The notes below the pieces were generated by a model, which was given only the letters and a program-made list of their open reading frames with translations, ran no database searches and was not told where the DNA came from. Of a stretch of DNA of 64,000 nucleotides, positions 14,631 to 28,361 are shown piece after piece. Every line of letters begins with the position of its first letter. The first letter of the stretch is position 1. A program made the translations under genes and the position numbers. The stretch is from positions 5,399,575 through 5,463,574 of the forward strand of contig OX442324.1 of NCBI GenBank assembly GCA_949358305.1, written 5' to 3'. The DNA comes from Strigamia acuminata. Its lineage: Eukaryota > Arthropoda > Chilopoda > Geophilomorpha > Linotaeniidae.

Positions 14631-17600
14631 TGGGAGTAATTCTATTGGCGAGGACCCATCTCGACGAATCCAAGCAAGGAATTCAATCAGAGACAGGCAC
14701 TGCAAGAGATTCATCTCCAGCTCGGCCTCATCTGCCGATATCACACCCTCGGGGGTCGCCGGCCATGGCGCGTTCGGCCGGCTTGAGATTAATATCCTGG
14801 AGAGGATCAGGCGTTGCTCTCTTTCTGATGGAATTCGCGTTTATCTCGCCGCAGATTCGAGTCAATCCCCGAAAAATTCGCGTAATTGGCAAACGAGTTG
14901 AAAATGGGTGATCCGTCAACGTGTCGATTTCACACGCGCCAACTTTTGTCACCATCTGTCACGGCAACTACCATGTCCACTCAAAACGGCCGTGCTTGAA
15001 AGCCGGCCAACAGCCAAGTGCTTAACGATTTGCAAACTCGTCTCTCTCTTTCAAATTAAACTTCCGTCTGCCACCGTACGACCGACTGTACGTCATTTTC
15101 CCTCAGCTCAGTGTTTCCATGGCGACAGGGAGCTGATTCCGCGACGCCGAGGGCTGATTAGCGCTCATTACCTGACAGTCAAATCTTCGCAGGCGCGCAA
15201 TGTTCATGAGCATTAACTCGGGTTTAAGCTTCTCTCCCGGGATGCAATGACCATCCATCAGACGCAACAACCAACAATTAGTTCTTAGTGCACATGCGCT
15301 CTGCTCACTTTCGGATAACTAACATGTCTTTTTTGCTAAGAAAAATCTTCCAACTCATTTTCCCGCACCGCTAAACATTTCCGTTGGAATCTCAAAAATT
15401 ATTTACACATACGTAGGGAAAATAAAAAATATTGATTCCGTTTTTATTTCGGCTACATAAAAAACGAGGCATCATTAAGCAGCTTTGCATTTTCCAAATT
15501 CTTTGGAAAAACGAAAAACCCAGCAACTAACAAGAGGAAAATTTTCTGTCGCGAAAGATGCGAAGGTTAAGCGATTATTAAACATCAGCATCGATAAAAC
15601 AAGGAAGGCGAATGTTAACAACATTATAGAAATCTGTTAGTCAACAGACCGCAAACAAGTGAGGTCACTCGACAAGTGAATACGGTACATCCCGAAAGTG
15701 GCCCTTTTTCTTCTCCATTCGAGTACGTCTTAAAGGTCAAGTGCACTCTCAATCTTCTTAACAATCAAGTGGGCCATTTTGAAATATTCTTTTTAAACTA
15801 ACAAAAAAAAAATATTTTAAACCGCCCATTTTAGTTTTGCCTCAAAATAAACATAAATCAATTCAAATCTGTAAGTCAAGCGTCTGCCTTTCCAATTCCA
15901 AAGGCGACTACAACGGCCATTTTGGAGAATGTCTTTCTGTTACTCTCCTTGCGCGCGCTCTTCTTGTTTATCTTCATTTCATCGGTTAAGTCGCACGTGA
16001 CAATTTATTCAAATAATTTCTGTTGGCTCATTCAAAATAGAACGCAGCTCATTCATTTTTGAGATCAGTTAATTGAGTTATTGTGCCTGTGTGAATGTGG
16101 CACCGCTAACAGAAATGTGCAATTTGCACCCAAAAAAAAATTTACACATTATATTCAAAAAAGAATTATTAAAAAATAAATTTTCAAAAAATTAAAAAAA
16201 TAAAAAGGTGTTTCCCATCCGCACGTTTACGTAGAAGACCATAATCTAATACTGTACCTGCAAACCAATTTGATAACAAGATTGGCCCATTAGAGCAATT
16301 AATATTGAAAAAATAAACCTATCTCGAAAGCCATTTTGCAGATAAGATGAATTATGAGATTTGAAAATAACGGTTACACAATGCGACCACACTGAGATGG
16401 CATCGTGGTCTGATAAAACGACGACGAAGCACTTAACCCTTATCAGTGCGAGTTTCGTTACCGAGATACGCAGCGAGTACAGTTGTAAAGAGGTCAAAAC
16501 TGAAAACGAGACCAAACTCGGCAATTATTGTCACCTCCATTACATTATCTTGTTGGCTCGTTAAACGAGAACAAGGTGTATCTCCTTACTCAAAAGCTCC
16601 GCCTTCAATGTCTTCCCTGCACCGCATTACTCGCCATCAGAGAAGATGCTGGTGGGAGCGTCTCAAGTGGCCTTCCACCCGTTTGCTTAATGATGATGCA
16701 TTTGAGTGGCGGGCTCACGGGGAATTTCACTCTTGTCATGCGAACGGAGCCAATCTGTCCACAAGCATCCACCAAGATGCGAGAAAAGTGTCCGTTTTTC
16801 TTCATACCGAGAGAAATAGACAATTCGTGTCTTGTCACGAGCAGCCAATTGAGGCGAGAGAAGTGACTCGCGCCATCCTTAATTAAAATAATGACGAAGA
16901 CGAAAAAGTGGAGAGGACAACTTCTTTGCCTTTCCTTCCAAATTCTCATTAATCAACTCAAAGTTGAACAAAAGTCATAAATTTTTTCACTTTATCTTAT
17001 TAGGAACTTTTTTTTTTTTACTCCTCCTTCAATTTTTTTTTTTTTTTTTTAAATTCATTTATTTATTTTTCTTGGAAATTGGAGTCATAATTTTTAAAGC
17101 AAACAGAATAAATTCTCGAGTCAGTCCGTGTGAACAAGTTGGCTTGTGTGTCATTCAAGAGTGGGACAAGTGCCAGGTCAAAACATTCTCAACTTTTGCT
17201 CGTTTCGGAGTAAGGAAAACATCGAAGCGAAACTAATGAGATTGACTACATGAAGAAGAAAAAAAAGAAGAAAAAAATACGAGCGAAAGACGAATTAAAA
17301 GAGGGAAAAGCGAAAATGTTTGGGCTTAAGTTCTGTAGAGTATAAAAGTGTTGTTTTGTTTCCACCACACAAAGTGGGAATTAAATTTTAATCAAAATGG
17401 ACAATTTGCTAATTAATCGGTCTAATTGTATCATTTTTTCGCGCGAATTTGAGTAACAATTAGCGGGGATTTGCTATTTGGATGAATTAAAATAGACATA
17501 AACAAAATAAAAATAATATGCAAAAAAAAAAATATACCGGTAGACAAGAAATTTTCGGCGGAAAAAGTAAATCCAGAAATTGACTTCTTTAAAGCGGGAA

Positions 17601-18984
17601 AAAAACTTTAATTAAGCGTTTGCTATATAAGATTTAATAATTAAATTGGTGGTTTCCAATCTAGCTCTACCACTTCTGTTTCATAAAATAATAAAAAAAA
17701 AGAAAAAAGAAAAAAAAATGAGGTAAATTAATGGAGAATTTAAACTATGTCTGAAATCATGAATGTGATAAAGAAATGCACCGAGTCAAAAGTCAATCCA
17801 TCACTGGTAGGTCCCAAAAAAAATGAGGCGCGTGAAATGGATGGAAATTTATGATGATGTATCAAACACTAAACTTCTCTCCCGAGACTTGACACATAAT
17901 CCATCAACACGCATCATGTTAACTTTACATTAATAAAAAAAAAAAAAAAAAAAAAAAAATGATAAAATATATATATGTTTTTAAAAATTGCTAATAATAA
18001 TAATAAAAAATAATCTAAAAATAAAAAAACCATCTCTGAAATATGAATGTGGTAAATAGAAGAAAGAGAAAATGGTGTAAAAGAAAAAAGTCTTTTTTCT
18101 TTTTTTTTTAAAAAAAAAAAGAAAAAAAGAAATAAGCTGCAGAGCAGTCGATAAAAAAAAGTATGCACGAAACAGACGTGCAATTTGTCAAACACACAAC
18201 ATTGAGTCTCGAGATCCCAATAAAAATACATGTCAAACTGATGGATACAGATGCACGTGATGCTTCAAACTGGGGGAGAGAAGGTGGGGCACAACCCTGA
18301 ACTCATTCCGAATTCAATAGGACAAATCGACCTAAAGAGGATGCGAAAAATCACGTTCTGGACCGTTACCAATTTCACACGCAAATAAAAATAAACTTTT
18401 CTCTTCCACTTGGAAAGGTATTCGTATTAATTGCCAATTTTCTTGAGGACGGAAAATGGCTTACGATCCGGCCGCACAATTTGACAGAACCGATTCGTTC
18501 AATTCGATCGAATTCATCATCAAGGCGGCATGTTTTTAATTAAATTGTAATTAAAAATAAAATCACAATCGCGCTTAGCTGAATTCACGCCATCTTGTTT
18601 CATTTCAAATTCCAAATTGATTTTTTATTGAATTTTTGAACAATAACAGTCTAAACATTTTTTTCTAAAAATAAATTTAAAATTACAAAAAAAAAACAAT
18701 TAACTTTTCATTTTTGGAATAAAAAGAAAAGTAATTAATAATTTAAAGCAAATTTGCCGCACTTATCCGCCGAGTCAGCTGTTTCTGTCTTCTGTTGACA
18801 CGAGGAAGCGCCGCCCTGTTCAGTTTCTCACTTTTCCCCCCTCGTCCATACCTCATTATATACAAACGAAGAAGAGACGGAAAATTTTTACCGGAAACTC
18901 AAAGGAAAACGACGTTTCAGCACAAACTTACTCTTCAAAAAATTAATGGAATACTCACTGAATGCAAAATTTCACATTTCCTGC

Positions 18985-19010
18985 TTCCTTTCCTTTCCTT
19001 TCCTTTCCTT
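18985..19010. repeat. (CCTTT)n microsatellite
   Basis: Five tandem TTTCC units, followed by degenerate CTTT sequence. Confidence 0.9.
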
Positions 19011-19174
19011 CATTCTTTCTTTCTTCCATCCACTAATGCTCTAGTGCAGCGAATATAAACCCAAATTGTGACTTAAAATAAATATGTGAACCTCAATCAC
19101 GATTTAATTCGTTTTTTGATTAAAAATCTCATATTTCCGCCTTTGTACTTTTTTTCTTTCTTCTTCCACTTCCA

Positions 19175-19192
19175 CTTCTTCTTCTTCTTCTT
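19175..19192. repeat. (CTT)n microsatellite
   Basis: Six CTT/TTC triplets within a pyrimidine-rich 60-bp stretch. Confidence 0.85.
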
Positions 19193-20023
19193 CCATATTA
19201 GAAATTCCATCTTTTTGCCATCACAGCCAACAAAAAAAGGTATTCCATCCTATAAAGCGTAATATCAAACAAGAAAATGTAAATGTAATATTTTGTCGCA
19301 GCTGCTACACGTACGTTCCCTCACCCAGAAAAATATATAAAAATAAAAATAAATAGGGAAAAAAAGAGGGCAATAAACAAGTTAAAATGTTTGCTGTGTG
19401 TTTGGGATTCGGTGGTTAGAGAAAAGATCCTTGCTATTCATCAAGATGAGCACATCAAAAGGCGTGTGCAGGCAGAGAAGAAGAGGAGGGAAACGGGTTC
19501 CAATCCCTAAGTTGTGATCGATGCCCTCCGAGGACCTCTTCGGCCTCTGGCTGCTGCCATGGAATGCAAACGAAAGCCGCCAACCGACTCCTTCCACACG
19601 CCCACGCATGGCTTCACTCGAGAGAGGCACAACGACACGCACCAAGAAAATGATTTTAAACTCAAATTTTTATTTTCCAACTGCAGCTTTCTCTGCCTCC
19701 ACGATCGTGCAACCGAACAAAAGTATCGAAAAACTATAAATAAAATTATTCCACTTTCTATTCGGAAACCAGCTCACGTTATATTGTACGGTGAAAAAAA
19801 AATGCATAAAAGCTCCGCCTTAAATAACCCGACGGCTTGCCTGCACAGCAAGACTCTTCGAATTGTCATCTTAAACTGACATTCCATTAATTTGCTCGCT
19901 TTCCCTCCACTTATCGGAATTGAACATTCGAAACCAATGGTAAATGTCGATGATCCTCAATTTGTTCTTGCGCCTATCTTGCCCTGCCTGCAAGTTTTGC
20001 TTCCCATTTTCCACGGCCACACC

Positions 20024-20078
20024 AAAGAAAAGAAAAGAAAAGAAAAGAAAAGAAAAAGGAGGAGAGGAGAGGAGAGAG
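20024..20078. repeat. (AAAAG)n and (GGAGA)n purine repeats
   Basis: About six AAAAG units pass directly into GGAGA units, giving a purine-only strand of more than 50 bp. Confidence 0.9.
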
Positions 20079-20240
20079 GCATCAGTATTCAGTTGATGTG
20101 GCGGCATTTTAAAAACGAAAGTAGAAAAAGGAATAAAAGAAACAAGCAAGGGTGCCAAACACGAGGATCCTTTTATATGTACAAAGCATCTTCTAGTTGA
20201 GATTTACAAAATAAAAGAGCGCCCCGAACTCGCACACAAA

Positions 20241-20272
20241 CACGAGCGAGAGCGCGAGCGCGAGCGGAAGCG
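20241..20272. repeat. GAGCGC repeat
   Basis: Short GC-rich run of alternating GAGCGC/GAGCGA units, conspicuous in AT-rich surroundings. Confidence 0.7.
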
Positions 20273-20734
20273 ATGGCCTGTAAAGTAGGGCAGCGTGTGG
20301 CAGGCTCCAATGCACTCACAGCCTCATTCCATTACTGCCATGTTCGGTTGAAGGAGGTCGATTTCTGACGCTGACAGTCGAGTCAACACGTGACAGCGTC
20401 AAAACTCGTAAGCTCGTTCTGATGAATAAAATAAAAACCGTCCAACAAACAAAACAAAACAAAAAATGAATAAATAAATTAAACAAAATAATAAATGATA
20501 AAATAAAAAACAAAATGCTAATTTGGAGAAAAATTGCTCTGCCTCGAGTTGATTTACGACCACTTTTGCATTGTCGAAATGGACTGACCCGAGCACTCTT
20601 AATTACACATGGAAAGAAATGTTTGTTGCTTTTCTCTATTTTCGAATGCAGCGAGTGTCGTGAGTGTTTTCTCTCAAAATCCAAAAACAAAATCATACGA
20701 CTTTTTGAATTCAGCTCAGATTTAACTTTTTTTT

Positions 20735-20750
20735 TCTCTCTCTCTCTCTC
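20735..20750. repeat. (CT)n microsatellite
   Basis: Eight CT units inside a longer pyrimidine tract (about 20727-20768). Confidence 0.85.
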
Positions 20751-21880
20751 TTTTTCTCTCGTTCTCTCCACGTCTAAACTCGGTGATTTCCAGTCCGCAC
20801 GGTTCCTCAGGGAAGTGATTATTATTTTTTATTTCCCTCCCACCTGTTCTACACTTACCAAATCCAATATGGCAGTCCAACATGGCTTAATTGCAGCTAT
20901 AACAATCCAATGTTGCAGTTTCACCTTAATTATCAAGTGCCTATTACCGTAACAATATGACAACATTGAGTGCACAACCAATTTTTGTTTGTTGTTGATG
21001 ACGCATTCATTTGCGCTTTTTCTCCCCCCTAATGTACTTTCCGCGCAATTGCTCACAAAACTGCATATGTATTTTTTTTTACGAGGTAATTACATTAAAG
21101 TTAATGAGAAATTGAATTGAATGTTTTATAAATTTGGCATCGTGCTCTAATTAAGGCGCAAACTCAGATTAACAAAGTGTAAATTAGTTTGAGTTGTCAA
21201 AATTGCACTCCGTTTGCAAAATGGCCATCATCCAACTCGTTACGAGTCGCATCCGTTCCATCCGTCTTTAAATATTTTCTTTTTCATTTCCGTTCGCCCA
21301 AATGCCACCGTGTTTTGGTAACGGGAGACGGTAAAAACGGACGTGTACGTAATTTCGGACGAACACACTGCAACAAACTTGCAACTGTGAAAGAGCATCG
21401 TTTCAACGCGTGCGCTGCCTCTTCCGTTTCCTTAATGGCCAAACTCATTTCATCACAAGAACTCATTTAACCTTACTCCCACCGAGTTTGTTATTTCACC
21501 TTGCTCCCTCAACTGTTTGTGCAATACCCTATGGTTGATTGAGCGATGTGCTCTGTCACTCGAAATTGCAGTCGAGAAGACATTTTCTCCCACTAAAAAT
21601 ATACTTACAAGTTAGTCTTAAAATTATAATTTCGAAACAAAAAAGAAAAAAAGAAAAGAAAAGAAAAAACAGCATACTGCAAGTTTTTTTTATTAAAGTG
21701 GCACATTTAATAATCTGTCTGAGGTTGCACATAAAATATACAATTCTCCAGAGGAGATTGAAATTCCCACTATTGATTTAAGCCCAATTTTCTTTGGATT
21801 AGTCGACACATTTTAAAATGTCAAGTGAGAAATGTAGATGATTTAAATGAAACTTTCATTCCGAACGCGAGTTCACAGTT

Positions 21881-21922
21881 AGAATAGAATAGAATAAAAT
21901 AAAATAAAATAAATAAATAAAT
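21881..21922. repeat. (GAATA)n/(AAATA)n microsatellite
   Basis: Pentanucleotide units GAATA grading into AAATA and then AAAT. Confidence 0.85.
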
Positions 21923-24900
21923 TTGTTTAAATATTAGCCGTATTCGTCGAATCGGCTTTAAACTCCCCACTTCCACTTCGGGTACAAATTATGCATTTGC
22001 AATCAATATTTCATCAACTTTAAACTGGTAAGGCTGATCCATTACAGAAAGCTTTGCAAATACATTTCACTCCAAAAAAAATGTAAAATAAAATAAAAAA
22101 TAAGTCCTAACTAAAGTCGGTTACCCAGAATTCCACGGCATCCATTTACTGCGGATCCCTTCGAGTAGAAAGCCGCAAAAGTGGTTCAATGCTCGTGTTC
22201 CAGAAAAATAATGCACGTTTTTCTTAATTAAAAAAAATACATTAAGCACCATAAATTTGCAAGTAGCTACAGAGGTATTTGTTAAAAGTGCTGCATCTTT
22301 TATTAAACAATTAGAGCACACCACGAAGCTCCATTACGATTTACCTGTGATGTAATTAATTTTTTCCATCCAAACAAATGCGAAACTCATAAACGATATT
22401 AAAATAACGTGTGCGTTTGCAACATGCTAATTAACGCCGAAGGTCGTAAAAATCGGCAATTAAACTCAAATTTTTCACCCAATTCCTCTCGACTCTTTTG
22501 AAACTTTTCGTTTCGTGGTAACAAACGAGAGCGTTGAAAAAAAATCGCACCAAATTGCAAGGAGAAATATGTTGCCACTTGATGGAATGAAGAAAAGGCA
22601 ATGTAGAGCGATTGTATCGCGAAACGGAAGCCATCAATGAGAAGAATAGTTGTCTCAAGTGGGTTTTAGGGACAAATCCATCACCTGCACTAAAAGCCAA
22701 GCGCCATCGATTTCAACTTCTCGATCTCCTCGCTGTACCACACCCACTAGAGTAATTTCTACACAAAATTCACCACGCATAGTACATTAAGTTTTTTGAC
22801 ATTTCCTTCCATCAAAGTGTAATTTCCATTTCATTAATTCAGTCGTGTACGAGGAAAGCGTGTAAAGTGCAAGTCAGTTTCTTTTCTTTCCTTTTCTCGT
22901 GGGTCATCCATCCGATTGACAGCTTGTCCCACCCAACCAAATTCCACTCGCCCAAATTAGCTTCTCTTTCTCCGTCTCCTATGAGGCACGAAAGCCAGGC
23001 ACGGGCTCCGATAACGGAAAATTAATCGACGACACCTCGATGACGACCTGTAGCAAAAGAACAAAGGCTTGATCGACTCTGGGACGACTCGAGGGAATCG
23101 AACGACGAACAAAGAACAAGTTAGTTAGTTAGTTGATGATCACACAAAGACGCAGAAAAAAAAGTTATCACTTCACTTGCACGTTAATTATTTCCACTGG
23201 AAATTCATCTTATTTTCATTCAACGTTTAATTAAACACTAGTCATCATCCCTTGCAAATTAAAACAAACAAATCAATTAATAATTCTACTGAGATTTCGG
23301 TCGCAATCGCAAAGATCTGAAACAACAATGCGCGCACGCTTCAAATATCAACAACGGAAGATAGAATAAACAGGGTTCCGATTTGATTGCCATGGCTTTG
23401 GGCTTCATTCCACTTTTAAATAAACCCGACGAAAAGGTTGCGTAAATTTAAAAAAATTCATAAAAAAAGAAGGGAAAATACATTTGTTTAGTTTAAATTA
23501 AGTGACGACAAATTCGGTTGACATTAAGTTGGCAAATCGATATCCAATTGAAAGGTTTTCACGGTTTTCTCGTGTTTTGTTGTTGTTGTTTTATGTTAAG
23601 CAGAAACTCTTCGAACCAATTAGAGTTTGTTTTATTTATTTCATTCCATCGTGCATCGATTAACTTGTATTTAGGTTTTTAATTTACAAAACCCGTGCCA
23701 TGGAAAATTGCTGTGTGTTGTCTTATTAGTCTAAACTACTTTTAGTTCATCTCTTTTTAAATAATTTAAATCGTACTCCGTATTACTTATTTAATTAGCA
23801 GCAGTGCCCTTGAAGTGTTGGATATTTAATGTTGATTTTCATTTCATGTGTCAAATAGACTCGAGTAAATTCATGCCTTCGTCTGTCAAAAATAAAAAAT
23901 ACAAAAACAAAACTAAAAAAAAAAACATTCTTCAAAGAGAATTCGTACTGAGAACACTCGACTTGTTAACAAGACAATATAAATTATAAATGTCCACGTG
24001 ATGCATGTTTTAGGCTCATATTATTTGATATATTATTTATTTTTTAATTTACCAATATGTCTCTTTGCCCTACAACGTGTCTCAAATATTCCAGCAGTTT
24101 CTAGTCGGATAAGAGCAAATTCCGCATCGCCTTTCTCCACTTCTCATCCAATATTTACTTGCTTCTTGCAATGTCTCAACTTGGCAATTAAAATGCTGCT
24201 AGTTTGCTTGTTGCCCCGTATATAATCCTTTTTTCCAACAAGCAAAATTTACATTTCCCCCACTATTAATCACACACACGTTCGTGTTATTGGATTATCC
24301 GACTGCCAACGTCGCTCAAGTCGATTTAATAACAAAGAGTGGCACGAATTAAGTGTAGCAGGCCCAAAGTGCGTTTGGTTTCCAATTGCTCTGCATACAC
24401 AATACGTAAAAAGCGGCACTTTTGGCGAAACTTGAAGCACGGTATTCTACACTTGGAATTTGAAATGAGCGGAATATTTCTCACGACACGTTCTCCAAAG
24501 GTGCCCCATCCGGCTTACCTTTTCCCACCTGCGGAACAAAAGAGGAATTCATTCCACGAATTGTTGTCGACTTGTAGCATCGAGAGAAACAATTCCAGCA
24601 AACATTTGACTCGTGAAGCGAAATTATTCCCTTTTTGCACTCGTTCCTCGGGCGGACAGCTGCAATTCAACAATTCCACGTACGAATATGATAAAATTCA
24701 TTTGTTGGAATCAAAATTTGATCGCATTCAGAGCGGAATGCATTTTTAAAGATCTTTCCATGTTTCATGGTTCACGAGACGCGAGTGAGTTGTTTCAATA
24801 AATGATCACATAAATGTCACGTAATGATTACGTGTCAATTTTTTATAAACGCCAACGCAATTTGTGCAGCTTTCATATGTAGTTTGCTTGCAAAACTGGT

Positions 24901-25296
24901 TTAACAAGCCAGGTGTGATGCCAAGCCAACAAGACTGTCAATAAACTGTCCAAATTCCCCTGAAGGTAGAAAGGAAACTCATCCATCTTGCTTCGTTTTC
25001 CACTTGCCATATAATCTTGTCAACCGGTCCGTGGAAGAAAAATTTGTCGCTCCATCTAAACTGTGAAGCCAGAAGTTAATCACCAATTACGAATAATGCC
25101 ACAACTGATTCACTCCAACTCTAATCCGAATTAATTGCAAAGCAGTTGCTCGATCATGCGCAAAACGCTTCTTTTCACATCATTGCACGTAAGGAGATGC
25201 TGGATTAAACCGTTGAATCTTCAATCAACTCTGCACCAATCCTCAAACAAAGGAAAATTGAGGGTAAAAAAGTGTGTTCAAAAATGCTCGATCTTT

Positions 25297-25321
25297 CCAT
25301 CATCGTCATCATCATCATCAT
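25297..25321. repeat. (CAT)n microsatellite
   Basis: Eight CAT triplets with one CGT interruption. It produces His or Ser runs in open frames here, which explains their apparent length. Confidence 0.85.
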
Positions 25322-26645
25322 CTCCAATTCGTCAAAGATGTTCCATGCGATTGCCAACAGATCCTACCTTTCCCCCCATTCCCCGCCTTCCACGGGATCT
25401 TGGCATTTTACAAGACTCAGGGCGTCTTTTCTGCTCCACCTTTTCCTTTGCCGATAGAACGAGCTCGCAAATATACACGCAGACAGAATCTAATTCAATT
25501 TTCGATGGAGAAATTTCGCTCTGGATTTACGACACTGAGCCCTATGCAAAGACTGCAACGATTGGATCGACATTTTTCTTTTTTTTTTAAAGAAACAAAA
25601 AAGATAGATTGCTCAATCTTGGCGACGCACTCAAAAACCTACTTCTTCCATGCTCAGTGTAGTCACGCGTGAGTAATTACGCAAAAAGGATCAACGATGA
25701 TTAGTCTATTGACTCAATTGCAGGTTCGTCACAAATTATTTGTGGTTTGCATTTCAGCGTCAAAATGTTCTTTCTTTTTCATTTTAGTTCAAAGTGCTCG
25801 GTTTAGTAATTTTAATCAATACTAGAATTCTTTTACATTAAATGGAAATTGCATTTAGACGGAAAGGAATGAATAATCGAGGAAATAATTATTCATGCGG
25901 GAATATGAAAGAATGAACATACATTTTCCATATTTATAACAAAAAATGTTCTAATATCATTTATTTCAAACATTGCAAGTGTGCTCTGCAGGTGCAGCTT
26001 GCAATTAATTCATTGTGGTCAACTCGATTACGCAAATCACGAGAGAAATGCCACTTTTAATTGGTATTAAGCAAGTAAGTACTTGAAAGCTATTAGAAAA
26101 TCTTCTAAATATATTCATATACACACACATATATGTTTTGTATTTTTGTGGTGAATGCTTGTTAACTCTGTACACGAGATTAAAGTAATTAACTTGAAAG
26201 CGTGACCATTTTTGTGGAGAATTAAAAAATGTTTAAAATCTCTTTTTGGCTCCTGAGAGTCCTGACAGTCCAACATCGAAGGAACCTAATGACGACCGCA
26301 AGTTCGCAAAGGCTGTGGTTGCACGATTTAATTTTATAAATTCTCACTAATCAAGTAAAAGTTAAATTAAAATATTGGAAAAAAAAATCTTAAAATTAAG
26401 ATTCGGATTACTCGTGAATAAAATCAATAAACTCTCACCTCAACCAAAAATATTAAAACTACACAAATTAAATTATTAAATTTAAAAAAATAAATAAATA
26501 AATAAACGATGGATCTTTAAAATTGTGTAGCACCTGTTAAAAGTAAAAATAAAAAACACCAACAGGACTTGAACTATTGCTGGCTAATTAAATTCCGAGC
26601 TCATTCCAGTGTACAAAATTAAATTGTATGGTCATGCGAAAAAAT

Positions 26646-26676
26646 ATACTATTCCCACAACAAGTGGGAATAGTAT
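26646..26676. repeat. Perfect 13-bp stem-loop
   Basis: Arms ATACTATTCCCAC and GTGGGAATAGTAT pair perfectly around a 5-nt loop. It is too short for a microRNA precursor and may be the tip of a decayed foldback element. Confidence 0.7.
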
Positions 26677-26884
26677 GTGAAATCATTTCAAATATCTCAT
26701 TAATTTGATTTCATTAACGTTTATGCAACAAACAAAACCAACAAATTCAGAGAATTTGCAACCAACTTCAGGTATTCCATGAATCCATGCAAAAGTGCAT
26801 ATTGTCTTTTTGATAATGTTATCTTAGCTTCCGGTGCAATTTACAGTATGGAGGATACAGTGAAACTTGTCAATGGCAGCCATT

Positions 26885-26960
26885 CAGGGCCGGATTAAGA
26901 TCTACTAGGCCCGTAAGCATTAAAGAACATTTGGCTTCCCCAAATATTTTAAAGTTGATA
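26885..26960 (+). mobile_element. hAT-like transposon end (fragment)
   Basis: CAGGGCCGGATTAAG followed by ACTAGGCCC matches the terminal pattern of many insect hAT elements (CAGGGCCGGATT...AGGC). No matching opposite end or transposase frame was found nearby, so this looks like a remnant. The inner boundary is approximate. Confidence 0.5.
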
Positions 26961-27020
26961 CTCTCTAATCCCTATCCAAACAGTACATGACCACTGATCG
27001 TAATGGCTCAGCGAGCGCTA

Positions 27021-27403
27021 TACTCTAAACCGATACAATGTTGACCTAAATCCAGCCGAATCTCTGGTGTAGTGGCACAAAAAAGTAGCCCATAACACCA
27101 GAATTGTAATCGAACTCCACACATTGTGATCGATTCCCAAATCCCAACACTTGTTTCATTGTCAAAGGTAAACTACGCTAATATTTTTTGATTCAATAAA
27201 AACAAGCAAAACAGCAGATTTAGCAAATTAAATAAACATTTTATTACCAATTAAATAAAATCCATCATTCTAATCACTTTTTACACTGAAATTCATTGAA
27301 AATAAGCAGAATTACTTTTCCGCGTAGTAGAGCACCTTCCACAGTTAGGCGTAATCCGGCTCAACCAATTGGAAATAGGTCAACGTTGTATCGGTTTAGA
27401 GTA
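27021..27403. mobile_element. MITE, family B copy 1 (383 bp)
   Basis: Terminal inverted repeats of 26 bp (27021-27046 and 27378-27403) differ at one position and begin TACTCTAAACCGATACA. Interior words such as CTGGTGTAGTG near 27070 and GGCTC(A/G)ACCAAT near 27360 are shared with the element at 38191-38612. There is no coding capacity. Ends TACTC...GAGTA are compatible with a TA target, as in Tc1/mariner, but the superfamily is unproven. Confidence 0.75.
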
Positions 27404-28039
27404 TGGGTGAAGCCGGATAAAAGAAGGGTAGAGAGACTGGTAATTTTTTCTTCAAATATTAGATAAAACTTGTCGCTTCATTTTGTGTCTGAGAATGAAA
27501 TCAATTCATAGTTGTACTCAAGTTAGGTAGGATTCCTCAGCTCCAAACCCGTACTTTACAAGGCCTTGCACAAGCCTCGTAGGGATGCCTCGTAAAGAAA
27601 ATGCACCTGTAGACGTGAAATCGGTAAAGAAATCGGAAATCGAATAATCGTCTTTTGTTTGTGTTGTCCTATTTTACCGCCTATATTTTTACTGTAAGCT
27701 AGAATCCATTAAGCGTATGGTTTTACCGGTGTGGGTTTGGGAATCAGGGCTGAGTTGTGATTGCTAAGATGTAGTTGGATGTTCTTGGAAAAAGTTACGA
27801 AGCAACCATTGCGTGTAGGTAATTGTACATAAGTGTTTTATTCATGGATTAGTACAGGTGGCGCTGCACAAGGGCAGCGTCACAAATTGACAAAGACATG
27901 TGACAAAAAATTAGAGTGCGGAACACTCTAAACATGAGGTTCACTTTAGAAATAAAACAAATAGACTTTGAAAACATGCTCAAATTGTTGTCCATTAACA
28001 ATAACAAGGATAAGAATTCTTTCCTCAGCATTCTAAACA

Positions 28040-28361
28040 TCTTCCAATGTTTCCAGCAATTTCTACATTACTGACACCTTGAATTTTGAACAACAAATGA
28101 AGTTCAAATCTGGTAAAAACAACTTTTTCCTAGCAAACAAACCCTGCTCTACAACTTAGTAATTTAACATTTTCTCATATCTCAATTGGTTTAAAAGTTA
28201 CAAAATGGTTGACCATGATTCCAAAGTCAAAGGTCAAATTTCGTAGCACCATTGAAATCACCACCTAACACTTCCTATTTAACTGTTTCAACCGATTTTT
28301 GAATTTCTGGTTTGTTCTTATGTAATTGGCCCTGGAAACACTTTAAAATGTACACCCTGTA
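28040..28361. mobile_element. Possible decayed DNA-element fragment
   Basis: The segment ends in TACACCCTGTA and carries TCATATCTCAATTGGTTTAAAAG, words that recur in non-autonomous insect DNA elements. No inverted partner end was found and the left limit is a guess. Confidence 0.25.

Larger units (their letters stand above)
10070..26880. other. AT-rich non-coding region, middle part
   Basis: No gene supported over nearly 17 kb. Open frames are short, mostly lack ATG starts and are low-complexity. Contents are microsatellites, one 31-bp minisatellite, long A-tracts (for example 17935-17960), and less AT-rich islands at about 12,360-12,600, 14,640-15,260, 16,380-16,900, 19,440-19,640, 21,180-21,480, 24,340-24,690 and 25,330-25,560. 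TAATTA/ATTAAT words of the homeodomain-site type are very common, partly from base composition. Confidence 0.55.

Noticed and set aside
14450-14911. A 153-codon open frame on the + strand
   Set aside because: Its length comes from reading through a GA microsatellite (Arg/Glu run). The rest shows no family resemblance and competes with frames on the other strand.
24339-24749. A 136-codon open frame on the + strand in a less AT-rich patch
   Set aside because: It has no ATG at its opening, overlaps another open frame, shows no domain or splice context, and the composition resembles translated non-coding DNA.
25135-25672. Overlapping frames with Ser/His runs
   Set aside because: The runs are a translated CAT microsatellite; no conserved segment outside it.
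27100-27150. A GATCGATTCCCAAATCCC stretch recalling a tRNA T-arm
   Set aside because: No acceptor, D-arm or anticodon arm can be folded around it; it is the interior of a MITE.
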